Origin: a virus
Strand: one strand, 5' to 3'
IMG/VR virus record: IMGVR_UViG_3300031772_006060
Location: 1 to 24,279 of that record
DNA length: 24,279 bases
Below the pieces are notes generated by a model. It was not told the DNA's origin, searched no databases, and worked only from the letters and a program-made list of their open reading frames with translations. A program made the translations under genes and the position numbers. Below are positions 7,934 through 17,589 of the stretch, piece by piece; position 1 is the first letter of the stretch; each line of letters opens with the position of its first letter.

Positions 7934-9037
7934 CTAAAGAGTAATTGATTTAGCACGCTCGGATGAGCCCGCCGCATTAGTCACTGTGAGTATCACTAAA
8001 TATGTACCTGACGTAGGGAACGTATACGTGATATTCTTCGCAGGAGTAATAACTCCACCCAGAGACCACGACCAGCTCGTGGGATACATCACAGACGTAT
8101 CCGTGAAAGTCACCCGCGTAGGCTTTGATGGATCCACTGTATACGAGAAATCTGCTATAGGAGGCACATCCAAACGCACCCACGCCTGAATAGATCCAGT
8201 GAACCCTAAAAATTTATCGTTAGTATACCCCGATCGCCCACCTCTGTATACGATCGAGTGGCTGTTGTCTACAATACCGTCTACCACCACGAAAGAAGAC
8301 TGCTCCTGAGGCATGAAAAATAACCCAGTGTCCCCTAACCCTATACCCGTATACCCCACACCAGTGTACCCCGCCCCCGTAGCTCCCCACTCCAAATCCC
8401 GCTCATATACCGCGTAATCCAGGAGGCTGAGATTATCCGATTTGAATTTGCCATAAAAAAGAAGATCTGTAGACGGATACACCCCAGTAGCACCCTGTGG
8501 CCCTATCTCTCCTGCGGACCCCACACCCGTGATCCCCTGTGGGCCCGTATAACCTATCAGGCCCTCGATGCCCGTCTCACCTACACTACCGACGTACCCG
8601 TCGAGTCCTGTAGCTCCTACGCGTCCCTGGAGCCCTCTATCACCCTGCTCAAAACTACTGGTGATAGAGAAGGTAGCCATTTTGGAGTACTGGTTGATCA
8701 CCAGAACATTGAAACTACCGTAGGACTCCTGAATGAGAAATTGAGCTATAGGCAAACAATTAGAGATAGCATCAGACGTGACACTCTGAACAAACGCGGC
8801 TGACTTCTTGACCAGGTCAAAAATGAACTCGCCATCTTCCACACGGTAGTACACGTTGATGGCGGCATATTTGCCCTTATCCTCAGGTAGAGTGAAAAAA
8901 GTCTGCCCGCGTATAGGTATGATCAGATTACTGAGATCCAGTATCCGATCATTGTAGAGCACAGAACCCAGACTGACACTGTAATCTACAGTGCCGTCTG
9001 CGTTTCTGATCTCATGTATGATATTCGAGTTGTCCAT
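7934..9037 (-). CDS. Collagen-like tail fibre protein with partial LamG-like and PKD domains (367 aa)
   Basis: Residues 1-130 are an unrecognised N-terminal domain, plausibly the baseplate attachment part. Residues 132-186 are Gly-X-Y collagen-like repeats (GDRGLQGRVGATGLDG onward) with one interruption near GVGSAGE; such segments trimerise in phage fibres. Residues ~190-290 look like the first half of a LamG-like jelly roll (DLLFYGKFKSDN, SSFVVVDG, GFTGSIQAWVRLD), with an odd GYTGVGYTGIG loop inside. From ~293 to the end is a PKD domain (ADFSYTV, SWSWSLGG, YTFPTSGTYLVILTVTN) lacking the usual GDG. The start codon lies one base after the previous stop, with a weak AGAAAG upstream, so coupling is likely. 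The combination fits a side-fibre or short-fibre protein. Confidence 0.8.
   Translation of the reverse strand: MDNSNIIHEIRNADGTVDYSVSLGSVLYNDRILDLSNLIIPIRGQTFFTLPEDKGKYAAINVYYRVEDGEFIFDLVKKSAAFVQSVTSDAISNCLPIAQFLIQESYGSFNVLVINQYSKMATFSITSSFEQGDRGLQGRVGATGLDGYVGSVGETGIEGLIGYTGPQGITGVGSAGEIGPQGATGVYPSTDLLFYGKFKSDNLSLLDYAVYERDLEWGATGAGYTGVGYTGIGLGDTGLFFMPQEQSSFVVVDGIVDNSHSIVYRGGRSGYTNDKFLGFTGSIQAWVRLDVPPIADFSYTVDPSKPTRVTFTDTSVMYPTSWSWSLGGVITPAKNITYTFPTSGTYLVILTVTNAAGSSERAKSITL
8480..8647 (-). repeat. Collagen-like Gly-X-Y coding repeat
   Basis: About eighteen triplets with Gly at every third residue (GDR GLQ GRV GAT ...), broken once, in the 367-aa fibre protein. Such runs form triple helices in phage fibres. 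Confidence 0.85.
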
Positions 9038-9038
9038 G

Positions 9039-12000
9039 TTACTTTCTGAGGAGCGGTTTATTCGTCAGTCTGTATATAGCGATCGAAGGTTCTGTCTGCT
9101 CGATATACCCAGGCTTGTACTCAGCATCCAAATCCTCGTATAATCCTGTCTTGTTCTCCAGGCGTGCTTTGTACACCTTGCTGAATATCACGAGCACCAA
9201 CTCACCACGCATCACAGGATACAGCACGTCCGACCGTACCCGGGCTATCATAGGAACAAAAACTTTTCTAGGAGTACTCGTAACCATATTCTCTGCCTGA
9301 GCTATGACGTCCACAGAGCAACTCGAGTAATACGTCCTGCCTACCTTATCCCCTACGTTGTTCGGTCTGGATAGTACGATGTCCTCGCCAATGTACTGTG
9401 AAAGTATACCAGGCATCCGCACGAAACCTGTAGGAATCGTGAAATTGCTAAACTCCATGTCATCCACATTAGAAAACATATTATCATTCTTCACAGAATC
9501 ATCGTTGACAGCTATGTGCTCTGCAGGTACCTCATAAGGCTCCCCACGCACTATCTCGCTAGCTCCTGTACCTAGGTTCGTTATAAACACCTGCTCAGAC
9601 ATATTCACTACTTCCAGAATCAACTCTTCTGGCAGGTTACCCACAGTCTGGTACGGGATGTATTTGTAGAACACAGTAGCTACCGAGTTAGCTACAGTAC
9701 CAGGTAAATTCGCCAGCTTCACCAGGAGAGGTATCTGTATTTTACCACCATTCAGAGGCTTTCTAGGATCCACCGAGATAGTCACAGTAGACGTGCCAAG
9801 ACCCGTCACCGCAGCTATAGGTGCCATAGTGAAGTAGTCGTTTTGGACCGGTAATGATGACGCCTGATACCACAGATACGGCTGCTGTACTATCTCTTTA
9901 GTCTCACACGATATGAGGCCCAGTACCGTGCCATTCAACAGAGTACTGCCCGCTGGTAGACTCGATAAGTCCACTGTAATCGTAGTAGTGAGTGTAGTGA
10001 GACTGATAGGGTACAGGATACCGATATACATCCCAGATACAGCTTTCGACGCAGGGCTGAAATTAGCCGTGAACGATGTCCTAAGCGCTTCCTGATTCTC
10101 ACCCTTACTCTGTACCGTGATACCTGTGTCTACACTGGGAGTCATACCGAGCGCACTACTCGGTACACACGCCTCCAGTATGACCTCCAAAACAGCATTC
10201 GCAGGTATCGTGAACGCCTCATCCAAATACACCACTACATTATCTTTCACCAAACTCGCGTCTACCACCTCACGATCACGCAAAGACATGTCGCCAGCAA
10301 AATCTACAGATATTTTATAGGACGCGCCATTTACGTTACGCACCGATCGTACACCGTATATGGCATACCCATTGAGATTCTTAGGGATCCTCAGGATACT
10401 GGTAGCCGTGGTAGTCTGCGTGAAATAGTGATACTCTACCAGAGACCCTCTAAACTGCTGACCCTCATACTTTCTGAGGCTCTTCTGAGCATCAGGATCT
10501 ACCATAGGAGTATGACCCAGTAACTCATACAAGAACTTATCCTGATCGTTATCTAATACGACTTTAGCAGAGTACAGCCTGGTATAGTCTACATACCCAG
10601 GCACATTCTCCGTGAGTGTCTCCAGGATCTTACTATCACTCCGGGAATTGATACCGTTGAAATAGTATGTCTCACCGACATTCACAGGATTCGATTGGTA
10701 CTTCACAGAGATAGGAGTCTTAGGGACCCTGGACAACCCTACACGCGAGTAATCAATGAGTGTGGCTGTGATCTGATATTGTACGCCAGTTAGTGTACCA
10801 CCAGATGGCGTATAATTATCTGCTATATGGAACACCACAGTATCTGTACCGAAACCCTCAAAAGTCCCCGGCACAGGCTCCTTGGTCACTACAGTGCCTC
10901 TTTTCACGTATGCACTGTAATATGACGGGTCATTGTGGTAGAGGCCGTCGTCCCGAGGACCGAAAGTCAGCTCTGCCGTGGTAATCAAAATATTGGGGTC
11001 CAGTAGTTTTATATCCTCTACCAGCACCGCGGATGACGATACTCCACCACGTACCAGGTTAGGGATATCATTCGTACCGGTATACTGATCTGACATCAGA
11101 ATAGAAGTACCGTACTGGAGCCCTCTTTGATCCTTGTCACTGACACTGGTCTTGAGGTTGTTAGATAGCAACTTCTCAAGATTCTTCTGCAGCAGTGCGC
11201 TGTAGGACTGGACCACTATCTGACGACGTATGTCAGTGACATCATCATCCACGATCTGCTCATAGGTCAGCCCATCAGGACGTATCGCATTCAAGTCAAA
11301 ATAGGTAGACCCGTTTATATTGCTGTCTACGTTGAATGCACCGGAGTTTCTTTTGGACACAAAAAACATAGGGATCGCCCAGCTGTACCCATCATAGGTA
11401 CCCCTACACCGAGCACGCCATAGGCCATAGTCACCATTCTCAGGACCCATGTTCTCGAAAATGTAGTTACCAGCCTCGCTGGTGTTCGCGTTGAATCCCT
11501 GGCTGTAGACATACTCATGGCCTAGTCCAGACTCTGGATGCTGGAACGGATCTACACCCTCTGCAATTCGGATACGGTACTGTATCTGTACCCGCCTGGT
11601 AGTCTCTACTCCTACCTGGGGGTCTATGATGTTGTCCGTCAAATACTCTTCAGCATTGGACAACACATTACCCTCAGGGAATATTCTACCCTGGACCTTC
11701 GTGACGAGATCAGTACTCTGTGTCTCAGCTGGTGGTATCACGGATGCGTTATACTGTACCACAGTACCTTCAGCTCCCGTAAACCACCCTTTAGTATCAG
11801 ACACAAAGAAAATGTCGTACATATCATAACCGGTACCGATATCCAACACTTCCCATTTAGACCCGCTGTTGTTGCTGATCAGGGCCACCCCCGAGTCACC
11901 CGCTATCCAGGCTTTATCCTCTACAGAAAAAGACAACTGCGCAGGACTCATACTGGAGAAGCTACCAGAAGACGGTCTGAAATCAGACGGCTTCCCTACG

Positions 12001-13487
12001 TTAGAGGGCTCGTAATCTATCGAGGACTCAAAAACACGTATCTTTTGTCTCTGCGCATCAGGCAAATAAGCATCATCCGACCGGTAAGCACTGATCTGAT
12101 TGTTTATTGCTGTACTCAGATCCTCTGCCGTAGCGTATGCATCGAGATCCAGAACTTTTATGTAATTGATGTTATCCTGTGTGCCCGTAAACTCCAGGAC
12201 CAGAGAGTTCGGGTAGTTCGCGGGAGATATCTTGTACATCAAATTCTTGAAATAAACCTTCGGAGCATACGAATACACCCCGATTACCAGGCGTATCGCA
12301 AACTCTTCCCGTATGAAAATGCGATTGAAATTGATAGTACTACCAGGGTATATATCCTGTATGGTCTTGTAGGCCCCATCACTCCAGATACGGTCCGACA
12401 TATTGGACCACGTGAACCCACTATCAGACGTCCTGAGTATGAGCCCATCAGATCCCGAGATCACTCCGTCATTGAGGTTATAGAAAGCTACAGAGTACAG
12501 AGACTGCGTGACCTGAGTACTCGTGGCGTTGTCTGTGACACTGTACCGCTGCCAGATGTTACCACCATCTTTAGTCATCAGCAAAGTGCCAGACGCTCCT
12601 ACTGCCCATCCCACAGACGTATCAAAAAATGTCACACCGTAGAGATTACTGGTATTGCTGGACGACTGGGACACCGTATTAAAATGTGTGCCATCGATCG
12701 ACAGCAGTATGGTGCCATTGTTACCTACGATACACACCCTCTGTGCATCTATCAGGTACAGGTCGTTGAGGTCGTCATTGACCGGAGTACTCAACGTGAA
12801 CCACGACGCTCCTCCGTCTAAACTCTTTACGATCTGACCCTTATCAGAGATAGCGTATCCTATCTCCAGACCGTAGAACTTAACTTTCTTGAAATTCATG
12901 TTTATGGGGGTATCTACTGTGATCCAGTTATTACCACCATCAGAAGTTTTCAGGATAGTACCATTATCTCCCACCGCCCACCCGATGTTTTCATTGTACA
13001 TGTGTACGCCATTGATCGTACTGACCTTAATCACCGGTTGTGGTTTAGAGGTCTCCCCTGTTATCGCTGATTTGATCTGTGGAGTCACCACAGATCTCCA
13101 CACCTCCAGGAATACACCATCTACTCGAGATCCGGATCTCAGCTCATTGTCATTGAACAGTATCTTATTTACATGCTTCAGGGGTGTGTTGGTGTTTGTG
13201 ACATACACGGGCCATCCATTCACCAGTGCCATCTCGGGCTTGGCACCTGTAGGATCCTGAGTATAGAAACCATTGGTGATATCTTTGGAAGTATAGTACG
13301 GGCGGTAGCTGAGCCATCCAGACGGCATATGCGCAGTGGATTTCTGCGTGAGTAGCTCCAGCTGCTCCTGAGCCAAATTCAGCTCAGTGTCCAGGATAGG
13401 TTTTCCAGACTGAAAAACCACCTTATCAAACGCATACCCGGACGCACCAGACGCCGGTGTCACTTTATCACTCTGATTGGTAGCCAT
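9039..13487 (-). CDS. Giant baseplate/tail structural protein with inserted Ycf48-like beta-propeller (1482 aa)
   Basis: The N-terminal phrase VVFQSGKPILDTELNLAQEQ resembles the start of large phage baseplate/fibre-base proteins. A scaffold phrase DGVFLEVWR (near residue 125) resumes after ~595 with TTRRVQIQYRIRIAEG. Between them are seven propeller-like repeats of the Ycf48/BNR type: five at residues ~158-362 (GWAVGDNGTILKTSDGGNNW is the clearest) and two at ~522-580 (AWIAGDSGVALISNNSGSKW). Residues ~363-521 are inserted between blades five and six. The C-terminal 800 residues are beta-rich and unrecognised. I chose the ATG at 13487, because GAGAGG is nine bases upstream; an in-frame GTG at 13493 would be only three bases from it. 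The gene follows baseplate J directly, which suggests a wedge or fibre-docking role. Residue numbers count from 13493. Confidence 0.8.
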   Translation of the reverse strand: MATNQSDKVTPASGASGYAFDKVVFQSGKPILDTELNLAQEQLELLTQKSTAHMPSGWLSYRPYYTSKDITNGFYTQDPTGAKPEMALVNGWPVYVTNTNTPLKHVNKILFNDNELRSGSRVDGVFLEVWRSVVTPQIKSAITGETSKPQPVIKVSTINGVHMYNENIGWAVGDNGTILKTSDGGNNWITVDTPINMNFKKVKFYGLEIGYAISDKGQIVKSLDGGASWFTLSTPVNDDLNDLYLIDAQRVCIVGNNGTILLSIDGTHFNTVSQSSSNTSNLYGVTFFDTSVGWAVGASGTLLMTKDGGNIWQRYSVTDNATSTQVTQSLYSVAFYNLNDGVISGSDGLILRTSDSGFTWSNMSDRIWSDGAYKTIQDIYPGSTINFNRIFIREEFAIRLVIGVYSYAPKVYFKNLMYKISPANYPNSLVLEFTGTQDNINYIKVLDLDAYATAEDLSTAINNQISAYRSDDAYLPDAQRQKIRVFESSIDYEPSNVGKPSDFRPSSGSFSSMSPAQLSFSVEDKAWIAGDSGVALISNNSGSKWEVLDIGTGYDMYDIFFVSDTKGWFTGAEGTVVQYNASVIPPAETQSTDLVTKVQGRIFPEGNVLSNAEEYLTDNIIDPQVGVETTRRVQIQYRIRIAEGVDPFQHPESGLGHEYVYSQGFNANTSEAGNYIFENMGPENGDYGLWRARCRGTYDGYSWAIPMFFVSKRNSGAFNVDSNINGSTYFDLNAIRPDGLTYEQIVDDDVTDIRRQIVVQSYSALLQKNLEKLLSNNLKTSVSDKDQRGLQYGTSILMSDQYTGTNDIPNLVRGGVSSSAVLVEDIKLLDPNILITTAELTFGPRDDGLYHNDPSYYSAYVKRGTVVTKEPVPGTFEGFGTDTVVFHIADNYTPSGGTLTGVQYQITATLIDYSRVGLSRVPKTPISVKYQSNPVNVGETYYFNGINSRSDSKILETLTENVPGYVDYTRLYSAKVVLDNDQDKFLYELLGHTPMVDPDAQKSLRKYEGQQFRGSLVEYHYFTQTTTATSILRIPKNLNGYAIYGVRSVRNVNGASYKISVDFAGDMSLRDREVVDASLVKDNVVVYLDEAFTIPANAVLEVILEACVPSSALGMTPSVDTGITVQSKGENQEALRTSFTANFSPASKAVSGMYIGILYPISLTTLTTTITVDLSSLPAGSTLLNGTVLGLISCETKEIVQQPYLWYQASSLPVQNDYFTMAPIAAVTGLGTSTVTISVDPRKPLNGGKIQIPLLVKLANLPGTVANSVATVFYKYIPYQTVGNLPEELILEVVNMSEQVFITNLGTGASEIVRGEPYEVPAEHIAVNDDSVKNDNMFSNVDDMEFSNFTIPTGFVRMPGILSQYIGEDIVLSRPNNVGDKVGRTYYSSCSVDVIAQAENMVTSTPRKVFVPMIARVRSDVLYPVMRGELVLVIFSKVYKARLENKTGLYEDLDAEYKPGYIEQTEPSIAIYRLTNKPLLRK
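11754..13022 (-). repeat. Seven Ycf48/BNR-like propeller repeats, interrupted after the fifth
   Basis: Each repeat has the pattern hydrophobic strand, GWAVG-(D/A)-xGT(I/L)L, (S/K)DGG, W. Repeats 1-5 span about 12408-13022 and 6-7 about 11754-11930; the ~480 bases between code for a different domain. Some blades are degenerate, for example the third, with IDGTHF in place of SDGGxxW. Confidence 0.75.
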
Positions 13488-13489
13488 GA

Positions 13490-16400
13490 TCACAGGCCTC
13501 TCTTCGTTATTTTCTCATCGAGCACATCTATGTCTTTCATACTCAAACTATCCACATCCAGGTACTCCATAGTACTGGTAGTCAGATCTACCACAGGATT
13601 CACATCAGCAGGGTAGTACGTATAATACGATGCTTTATAATATTTCGTCTGTGGCGGTAGACCGTCCGTAGTACTCACGATAATCTTACCGTCTGCCTGG
13701 ATATACGCCCTACCAGCACTCTTAGCTACATCACCCGCGACAGTCACAGCGGTGAGCAGGATGTTATCCTCGTACACACCCCGGAACAGATTACTGTCTC
13801 CACCGCCATTCGAGGTAGTGTACGTCAGCACGGAGTGTACTGTACGATACGACGCCACACCGCTACCACTGGTTTTCTGATACACCTCAAACGTCAGCGC
13901 ACCCAGATCATCCAGAGGTATAAAAGAGCTATTCCTCTTCATCATCCTCAGTAGCGGCAGGCGGATCTCTTTTACGCCTGTCACCCCATGTATAACATTT
14001 ATGAGAGCACCCTGTGTAAAACTGTCTCCCATCTTGAGCCGAGCCACATAATTCGCTACTGCAGTCTGTATCCTGGACTTCAGGAGGCTACTGTCCACGC
14101 CAGTTTTCTTGTACACCTGAAAACTGATATCAGCGAAATTCTGTACAGCTTCTTTTACTATGGTATCCGCACAGGCATGCTTCATCTTGGTGATAGCTTC
14201 CTGTACCACCTGTACGAGCCCGTTGTGTACGTATGTAACATTGAAATTCTCACTGGCTTTATAAGTCACCTGTACGGTGTCGCCGTGTCTAATTTTACTG
14301 TTATCCAGGAGATTCACATACGTGTACGCAGACTCACTACCCACAGTCAGAGAGTAATCCACGTCTCTTATGAAATCTATGCCACTGGTAGGAGATACCA
14401 CCACAGTAGAGATATCTACTCCCTTTAGCAGGAGCCGAGCTGGAGTATCCAGGAGCATGACATGCTCTTCGTCATTCACCTGGATGAACTCCTGGATATC
14501 ATCATTCTCGTTAAACAGAAACTGCACGGAGTCCTTAGCTATACTGGAGCTACCGTTCTGCAGCGGATCTTCCGTCTTCACGAGTAGATATTTCGACGGG
14601 TCTATTATCGTACCCTGAGACGAGACTACAGACACTATCGATATCACAGGCTGGTTAGCGAGTACCACACTATTGGAGCTCCTATACAGGTAACTCACTT
14701 CTACCACGTCCTTCGTGGCCATACCCACAGACAAATTCTGATAGTTTTTCTCCAGTAGTACCGTGTTCCCACCATTCACTATCTGCATCCCAGTTAAACT
14801 GTAGTTTTCCGACCTGGAGATGTTTCTGACTCTACTCACGGATACTATAGGGCTCGTGTCCGTGACTTTTGGGTTTGGAGTACGCAGCATCAGTTCACTC
14901 GCGTTCACCACCGAGAACTGCTCTCCTACCTTGTTACCATACGTGTCAGTAGGATAGTCATACCTGAAAGCTACCTGATCTATGTACTGATTTTTTTGTA
15001 CCCCTTTGACATACACATCTACCTTACCGCCGATGTGCGTACCAGTACTCATATCGTAATCTCGCATCATCAGGGGGTCGCCTGCTTTTTCGATACGTGC
15101 CTGTAGCACTCCAGGGATATTGTAGGCAGTATCTTCATAACCACCCTCAGTGCCTGAGTCGTAGGACACTTTGGCGAGCTTTATCCTATTCGCCAGACCC
15201 AGGTTGGTCTCTCTGTCAGTACCAAACAGTGTAGGAGCATTGTTGATCACCTGTATGGTCGGTATGAGATTCCTGGATATGGTGATCACACCCGCAGGCA
15301 CATTACTAGCGCTGCCGGGAGTGATAGCCCGTATATTAGCCTCTATCTCGTATCGTTTCAGGGATGAGTTGTAGTAATGATTTATGTCCCGCACACTCAG
15401 CAGCACACTACCCTGTACTGAGAAACTCACAGATGGAGCGCCCGTATCCGGGTCCACTATAGAGGACACTACCGCACCGTCCGGTATGAGTATATCCTGC
15501 GTGGGTACGATCTCAGAGTAAAACAGGACAGTCCCTACCGCAGCGCTGGACCCTTTTCGAGTGATGTTGAAATTAGAGGCTGACTTATCAAACTGCTCGT
15601 CTATGAGTAGCTGTAGATTTATGGGGTCAGAGAGTCCCAGTGCTACCATGAGAGCGCTTTTACGCTGATCCTGCAGTACAGGTATACTCGTACCCGTACC
15701 ATTGGGGTCATCGAAATACAAAAGAGTATCTATAGACAGTGTCGAGAATATGAAATCCTCTATCACATAAAACTTCTCGAACTCCAGTGACACTGGGTCC
15801 AGGATATCCCTGATGACAGATCCCGGTACCACATTCACGAGTTCGTTGTTGACCATCATGTCCCGAGATATAGCGAAAAGTATATCGCTACGAGACCGTT
15901 TCGGGAGGGCATGGTAGCTGGTAGTGTACCGCAGGAACTTAGCCTCGAGCTCTATCGAGTATGGACTCTCTTCTACCTCATTGAAAGAACTATCAAAGAC
16001 CATGTCTGTGACTATGAAATAGTACACCACGTCTTCGCTCAGAGTCTTACCGTCGGTCAGGAAAATGTTAGGTATTTTTCCATCACGGACCAGTCGGGAT
16101 ATGACAGTCTTATCCAGAGTGTACGTGAAGTACTCGTTGGTGACCTGAGTGTTCTTTACTGTGTTGATCTGGATGTTGTTTGTGGTATCAGATACCACAG
16201 TGTCAGATAGGATCACCTCTTCAGTCTCGGACGAGTCGATAGCGGTGACCAGCGCTGTATTCATCTGGACATACCCGGACGCTCCACCACCGGCTTCCAG
16301 GCTGACATAGAAACTACACCCAGCGAAACTGCAGTTCTTGTTCAACATGATACCAGAGCTAGGGGCCAATACTTTTATGCGGTCTGTGTATCTTTTCAGT

Positions 16401-16846
16401 TTCACGCCCGTGGGAGGATTAGAGGAGGCCTGTATGGTACTCTCTTCCACCACGAAAACGTTCAGTACGGATACAGCACTCTGATCCAGGATGGGACCGA
16501 CTTCTCCGTTGTAGCTACTCAGTTTGACTGTCCTGAACTCGAACCGTACTATATCACCCACTACGGTGCTAAAAATACCGTCACTGTTAAAAGACCACGG
16601 GATAGAGGTCGCTATCGTGGCAGAGCTACCTACAGTGATGCCTGTATACGAAAAAGTCGAGTATGTACCCACCCCGTAGGCATTATCAATCCTATACCGA
16701 TACTGCACGCTCAAAAAGGTGTTCTCTTCATACACCGTAGAAATACTACCAGAGACCAGCTGGACGAGGCTATCCGTGTAATACTTATCCTCCCCAGCGG
16801 ACGTCCAATCTGTTTTCGGGTATAGGATGACAGGAGATGCTATCAT
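13490..16846 (-). CDS. Baseplate J family protein (Mu gp47/P2 gpJ-like baseplate wedge)
   Basis: The core at about residues 310-640 carries hallmarks of the baseplate J family: SRSDILFAISRDM, VVPGSVIRDILDPVSLEFEK, the large central beta region with DILIPDGAVV, the NRIKLAKVSYDSGTEGGYED element, IPGVLQARI and KVDVYVKG. A C-terminal helical/ferredoxin-like region near 870-980 (DISFQVYKKTGVD, GALINVIHGVTGVKEIRLP) also fits. At 1118 aa it is much longer than P2 gpJ (about 300 aa); about 300 extra residues precede the core and more follow it. The protein forms the wedge ring that surrounds the tail hub and triggers sheath contraction. Its ATG overlaps the upstream stop by four bases (ATGA), so the two are translationally coupled. 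Confidence 0.9.
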   Translation of the reverse strand: MIASPVILYPKTDWTSAGEDKYYTDSLVQLVSGSISTVYEENTFLSVQYRYRIDNAYGVGTYSTFSYTGITVGSSATIATSIPWSFNSDGIFSTVVGDIVRFEFRTVKLSSYNGEVGPILDQSAVSVLNVFVVEESTIQASSNPPTGVKLKRYTDRIKVLAPSSGIMLNKNCSFAGCSFYVSLEAGGGASGYVQMNTALVTAIDSSETEEVILSDTVVSDTTNNIQINTVKNTQVTNEYFTYTLDKTVISRLVRDGKIPNIFLTDGKTLSEDVVYYFIVTDMVFDSSFNEVEESPYSIELEAKFLRYTTSYHALPKRSRSDILFAISRDMMVNNELVNVVPGSVIRDILDPVSLEFEKFYVIEDFIFSTLSIDTLLYFDDPNGTGTSIPVLQDQRKSALMVALGLSDPINLQLLIDEQFDKSASNFNITRKGSSAAVGTVLFYSEIVPTQDILIPDGAVVSSIVDPDTGAPSVSFSVQGSVLLSVRDINHYYNSSLKRYEIEANIRAITPGSASNVPAGVITISRNLIPTIQVINNAPTLFGTDRETNLGLANRIKLAKVSYDSGTEGGYEDTAYNIPGVLQARIEKAGDPLMMRDYDMSTGTHIGGKVDVYVKGVQKNQYIDQVAFRYDYPTDTYGNKVGEQFSVVNASELMLRTPNPKVTDTSPIVSVSRVRNISRSENYSLTGMQIVNGGNTVLLEKNYQNLSVGMATKDVVEVSYLYRSSNSVVLANQPVISIVSVVSSQGTIIDPSKYLLVKTEDPLQNGSSSIAKDSVQFLFNENDDIQEFIQVNDEEHVMLLDTPARLLLKGVDISTVVVSPTSGIDFIRDVDYSLTVGSESAYTYVNLLDNSKIRHGDTVQVTYKASENFNVTYVHNGLVQVVQEAITKMKHACADTIVKEAVQNFADISFQVYKKTGVDSSLLKSRIQTAVANYVARLKMGDSFTQGALINVIHGVTGVKEIRLPLLRMMKRNSSFIPLDDLGALTFEVYQKTSGSGVASYRTVHSVLTYTTSNGGGDSNLFRGVYEDNILLTAVTVAGDVAKSAGRAYIQADGKIIVSTTDGLPPQTKYYKASYYTYYPADVNPVVDLTTSTMEYLDVDSLSMKDIDVLDEKITKRGL

Positions 16847-17589
16847 GAAAAGGCCACTCTTTCTCTGGCGGTAGTCAGATCAATCAGTTGAGAATACTCC
16901 AGGGTCTGTCCGCTCTGTGCCGTGAATACTACAGACACTGCTACCATAGTAGGATCTTCCGTAGGGTCTACAGTCAAACTCAGCAGCTGTCCAAAAAGCT
17001 CTCCGGGATCTACTTTTCTATTCGCTGACACATACTGTTTCTGGACTGTTTTTACTTTCTCTATGGCATTGGAGATCTGATCTATTATCTTTGTCCTGAG
17101 AAAAGACATGTCAGTGATCTTTGAGCCTATTAAACTGTGTAGTCCGGTACCGTACCAGTCATGAAACGGGTTGGTAGTCACTTTGGTGATTATGGCTTTC
17201 TCTACCGTCTGTAGCAGCAGATACTCTTTACTCACCATCTTGAAATCACCGGACGCTGTGTACGCTATATCATCGACGGTGTTTATACCCACGCATTTCG
17301 GGCAATTATTTGCGTATGTGACATAGTTGACCTCTACCAGCGGCTGCCAGTCTTTTACTGTATAACGCATGAGTATAGACGAAGTGAGAGTCAAAGACAG
17401 GGATCCCCTGACTGTAGACACGCTATACTGATTTGTTTCTACGACTACGTTATTGATTCTCAGGGCTACAGAGGATACAGCGGCCACCGGTCTGGTGAGT
17501 GGTATGGTTTTTAGGTCTGTACCCAGGGCAGATTGCTCCCACAGTACCCTGTGATCGCACTTATTTTGTATCTTTGAGTCGTACGACAT
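16843..17589 (-). CDS. gp25/gpW-like baseplate protein with possible Cys/His metal site (248 aa)
   Basis: Residues ~112-240 match the layout of T4 gp25/P2 gpW-like wedge proteins: a start-of-domain segment NPFHDWYGTGLHSLIGSKI, a helix LRTKIIDQISNAIEKVKTVQ, then strands LLSLTVD and MVAVSVVFTAQSG. The usual family is about 110-140 aa. Here an extra N-terminal domain of ~110 residues carries Cys11-x-His13 and a Cys96-Pro-Lys-Cys99 pair, suggesting metal binding. The gene directly precedes baseplate J with a 4-bp overlap, the order seen in many contractile tails (gpW then gpJ). The ATG at 17589 has no visible Shine-Dalgarno and follows a 42-base spacer. I am fairly sure of a baseplate role and less sure of gp25 homology. 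Confidence 0.7.
   Translation of the reverse strand: MSYDSKIQNKCDHRVLWEQSALGTDLKTIPLTRPVAAVSSVALRINNVVVETNQYSVSTVRGSLSLTLTSSILMRYTVKDWQPLVEVNYVTYANNCPKCVGINTVDDIAYTASGDFKMVSKEYLLLQTVEKAIITKVTTNPFHDWYGTGLHSLIGSKITDMSFLRTKIIDQISNAIEKVKTVQKQYVSANRKVDPGELFGQLLSLTVDPTEDPTMVAVSVVFTAQSGQTLEYSQLIDLTTARERVAFS

Noticed and set aside
11538-12821. 427-aa open frame on the plus strand, opposite the 1482-aa gene
   Set aside because: It is antisense to a gene with clear propeller motifs, has a low-complexity Arg/Ile/Tyr-rich composition typical of reverse reading, and shows no recognisable domain. Other plus-strand frames (e.g. 7236-7817) look the same.
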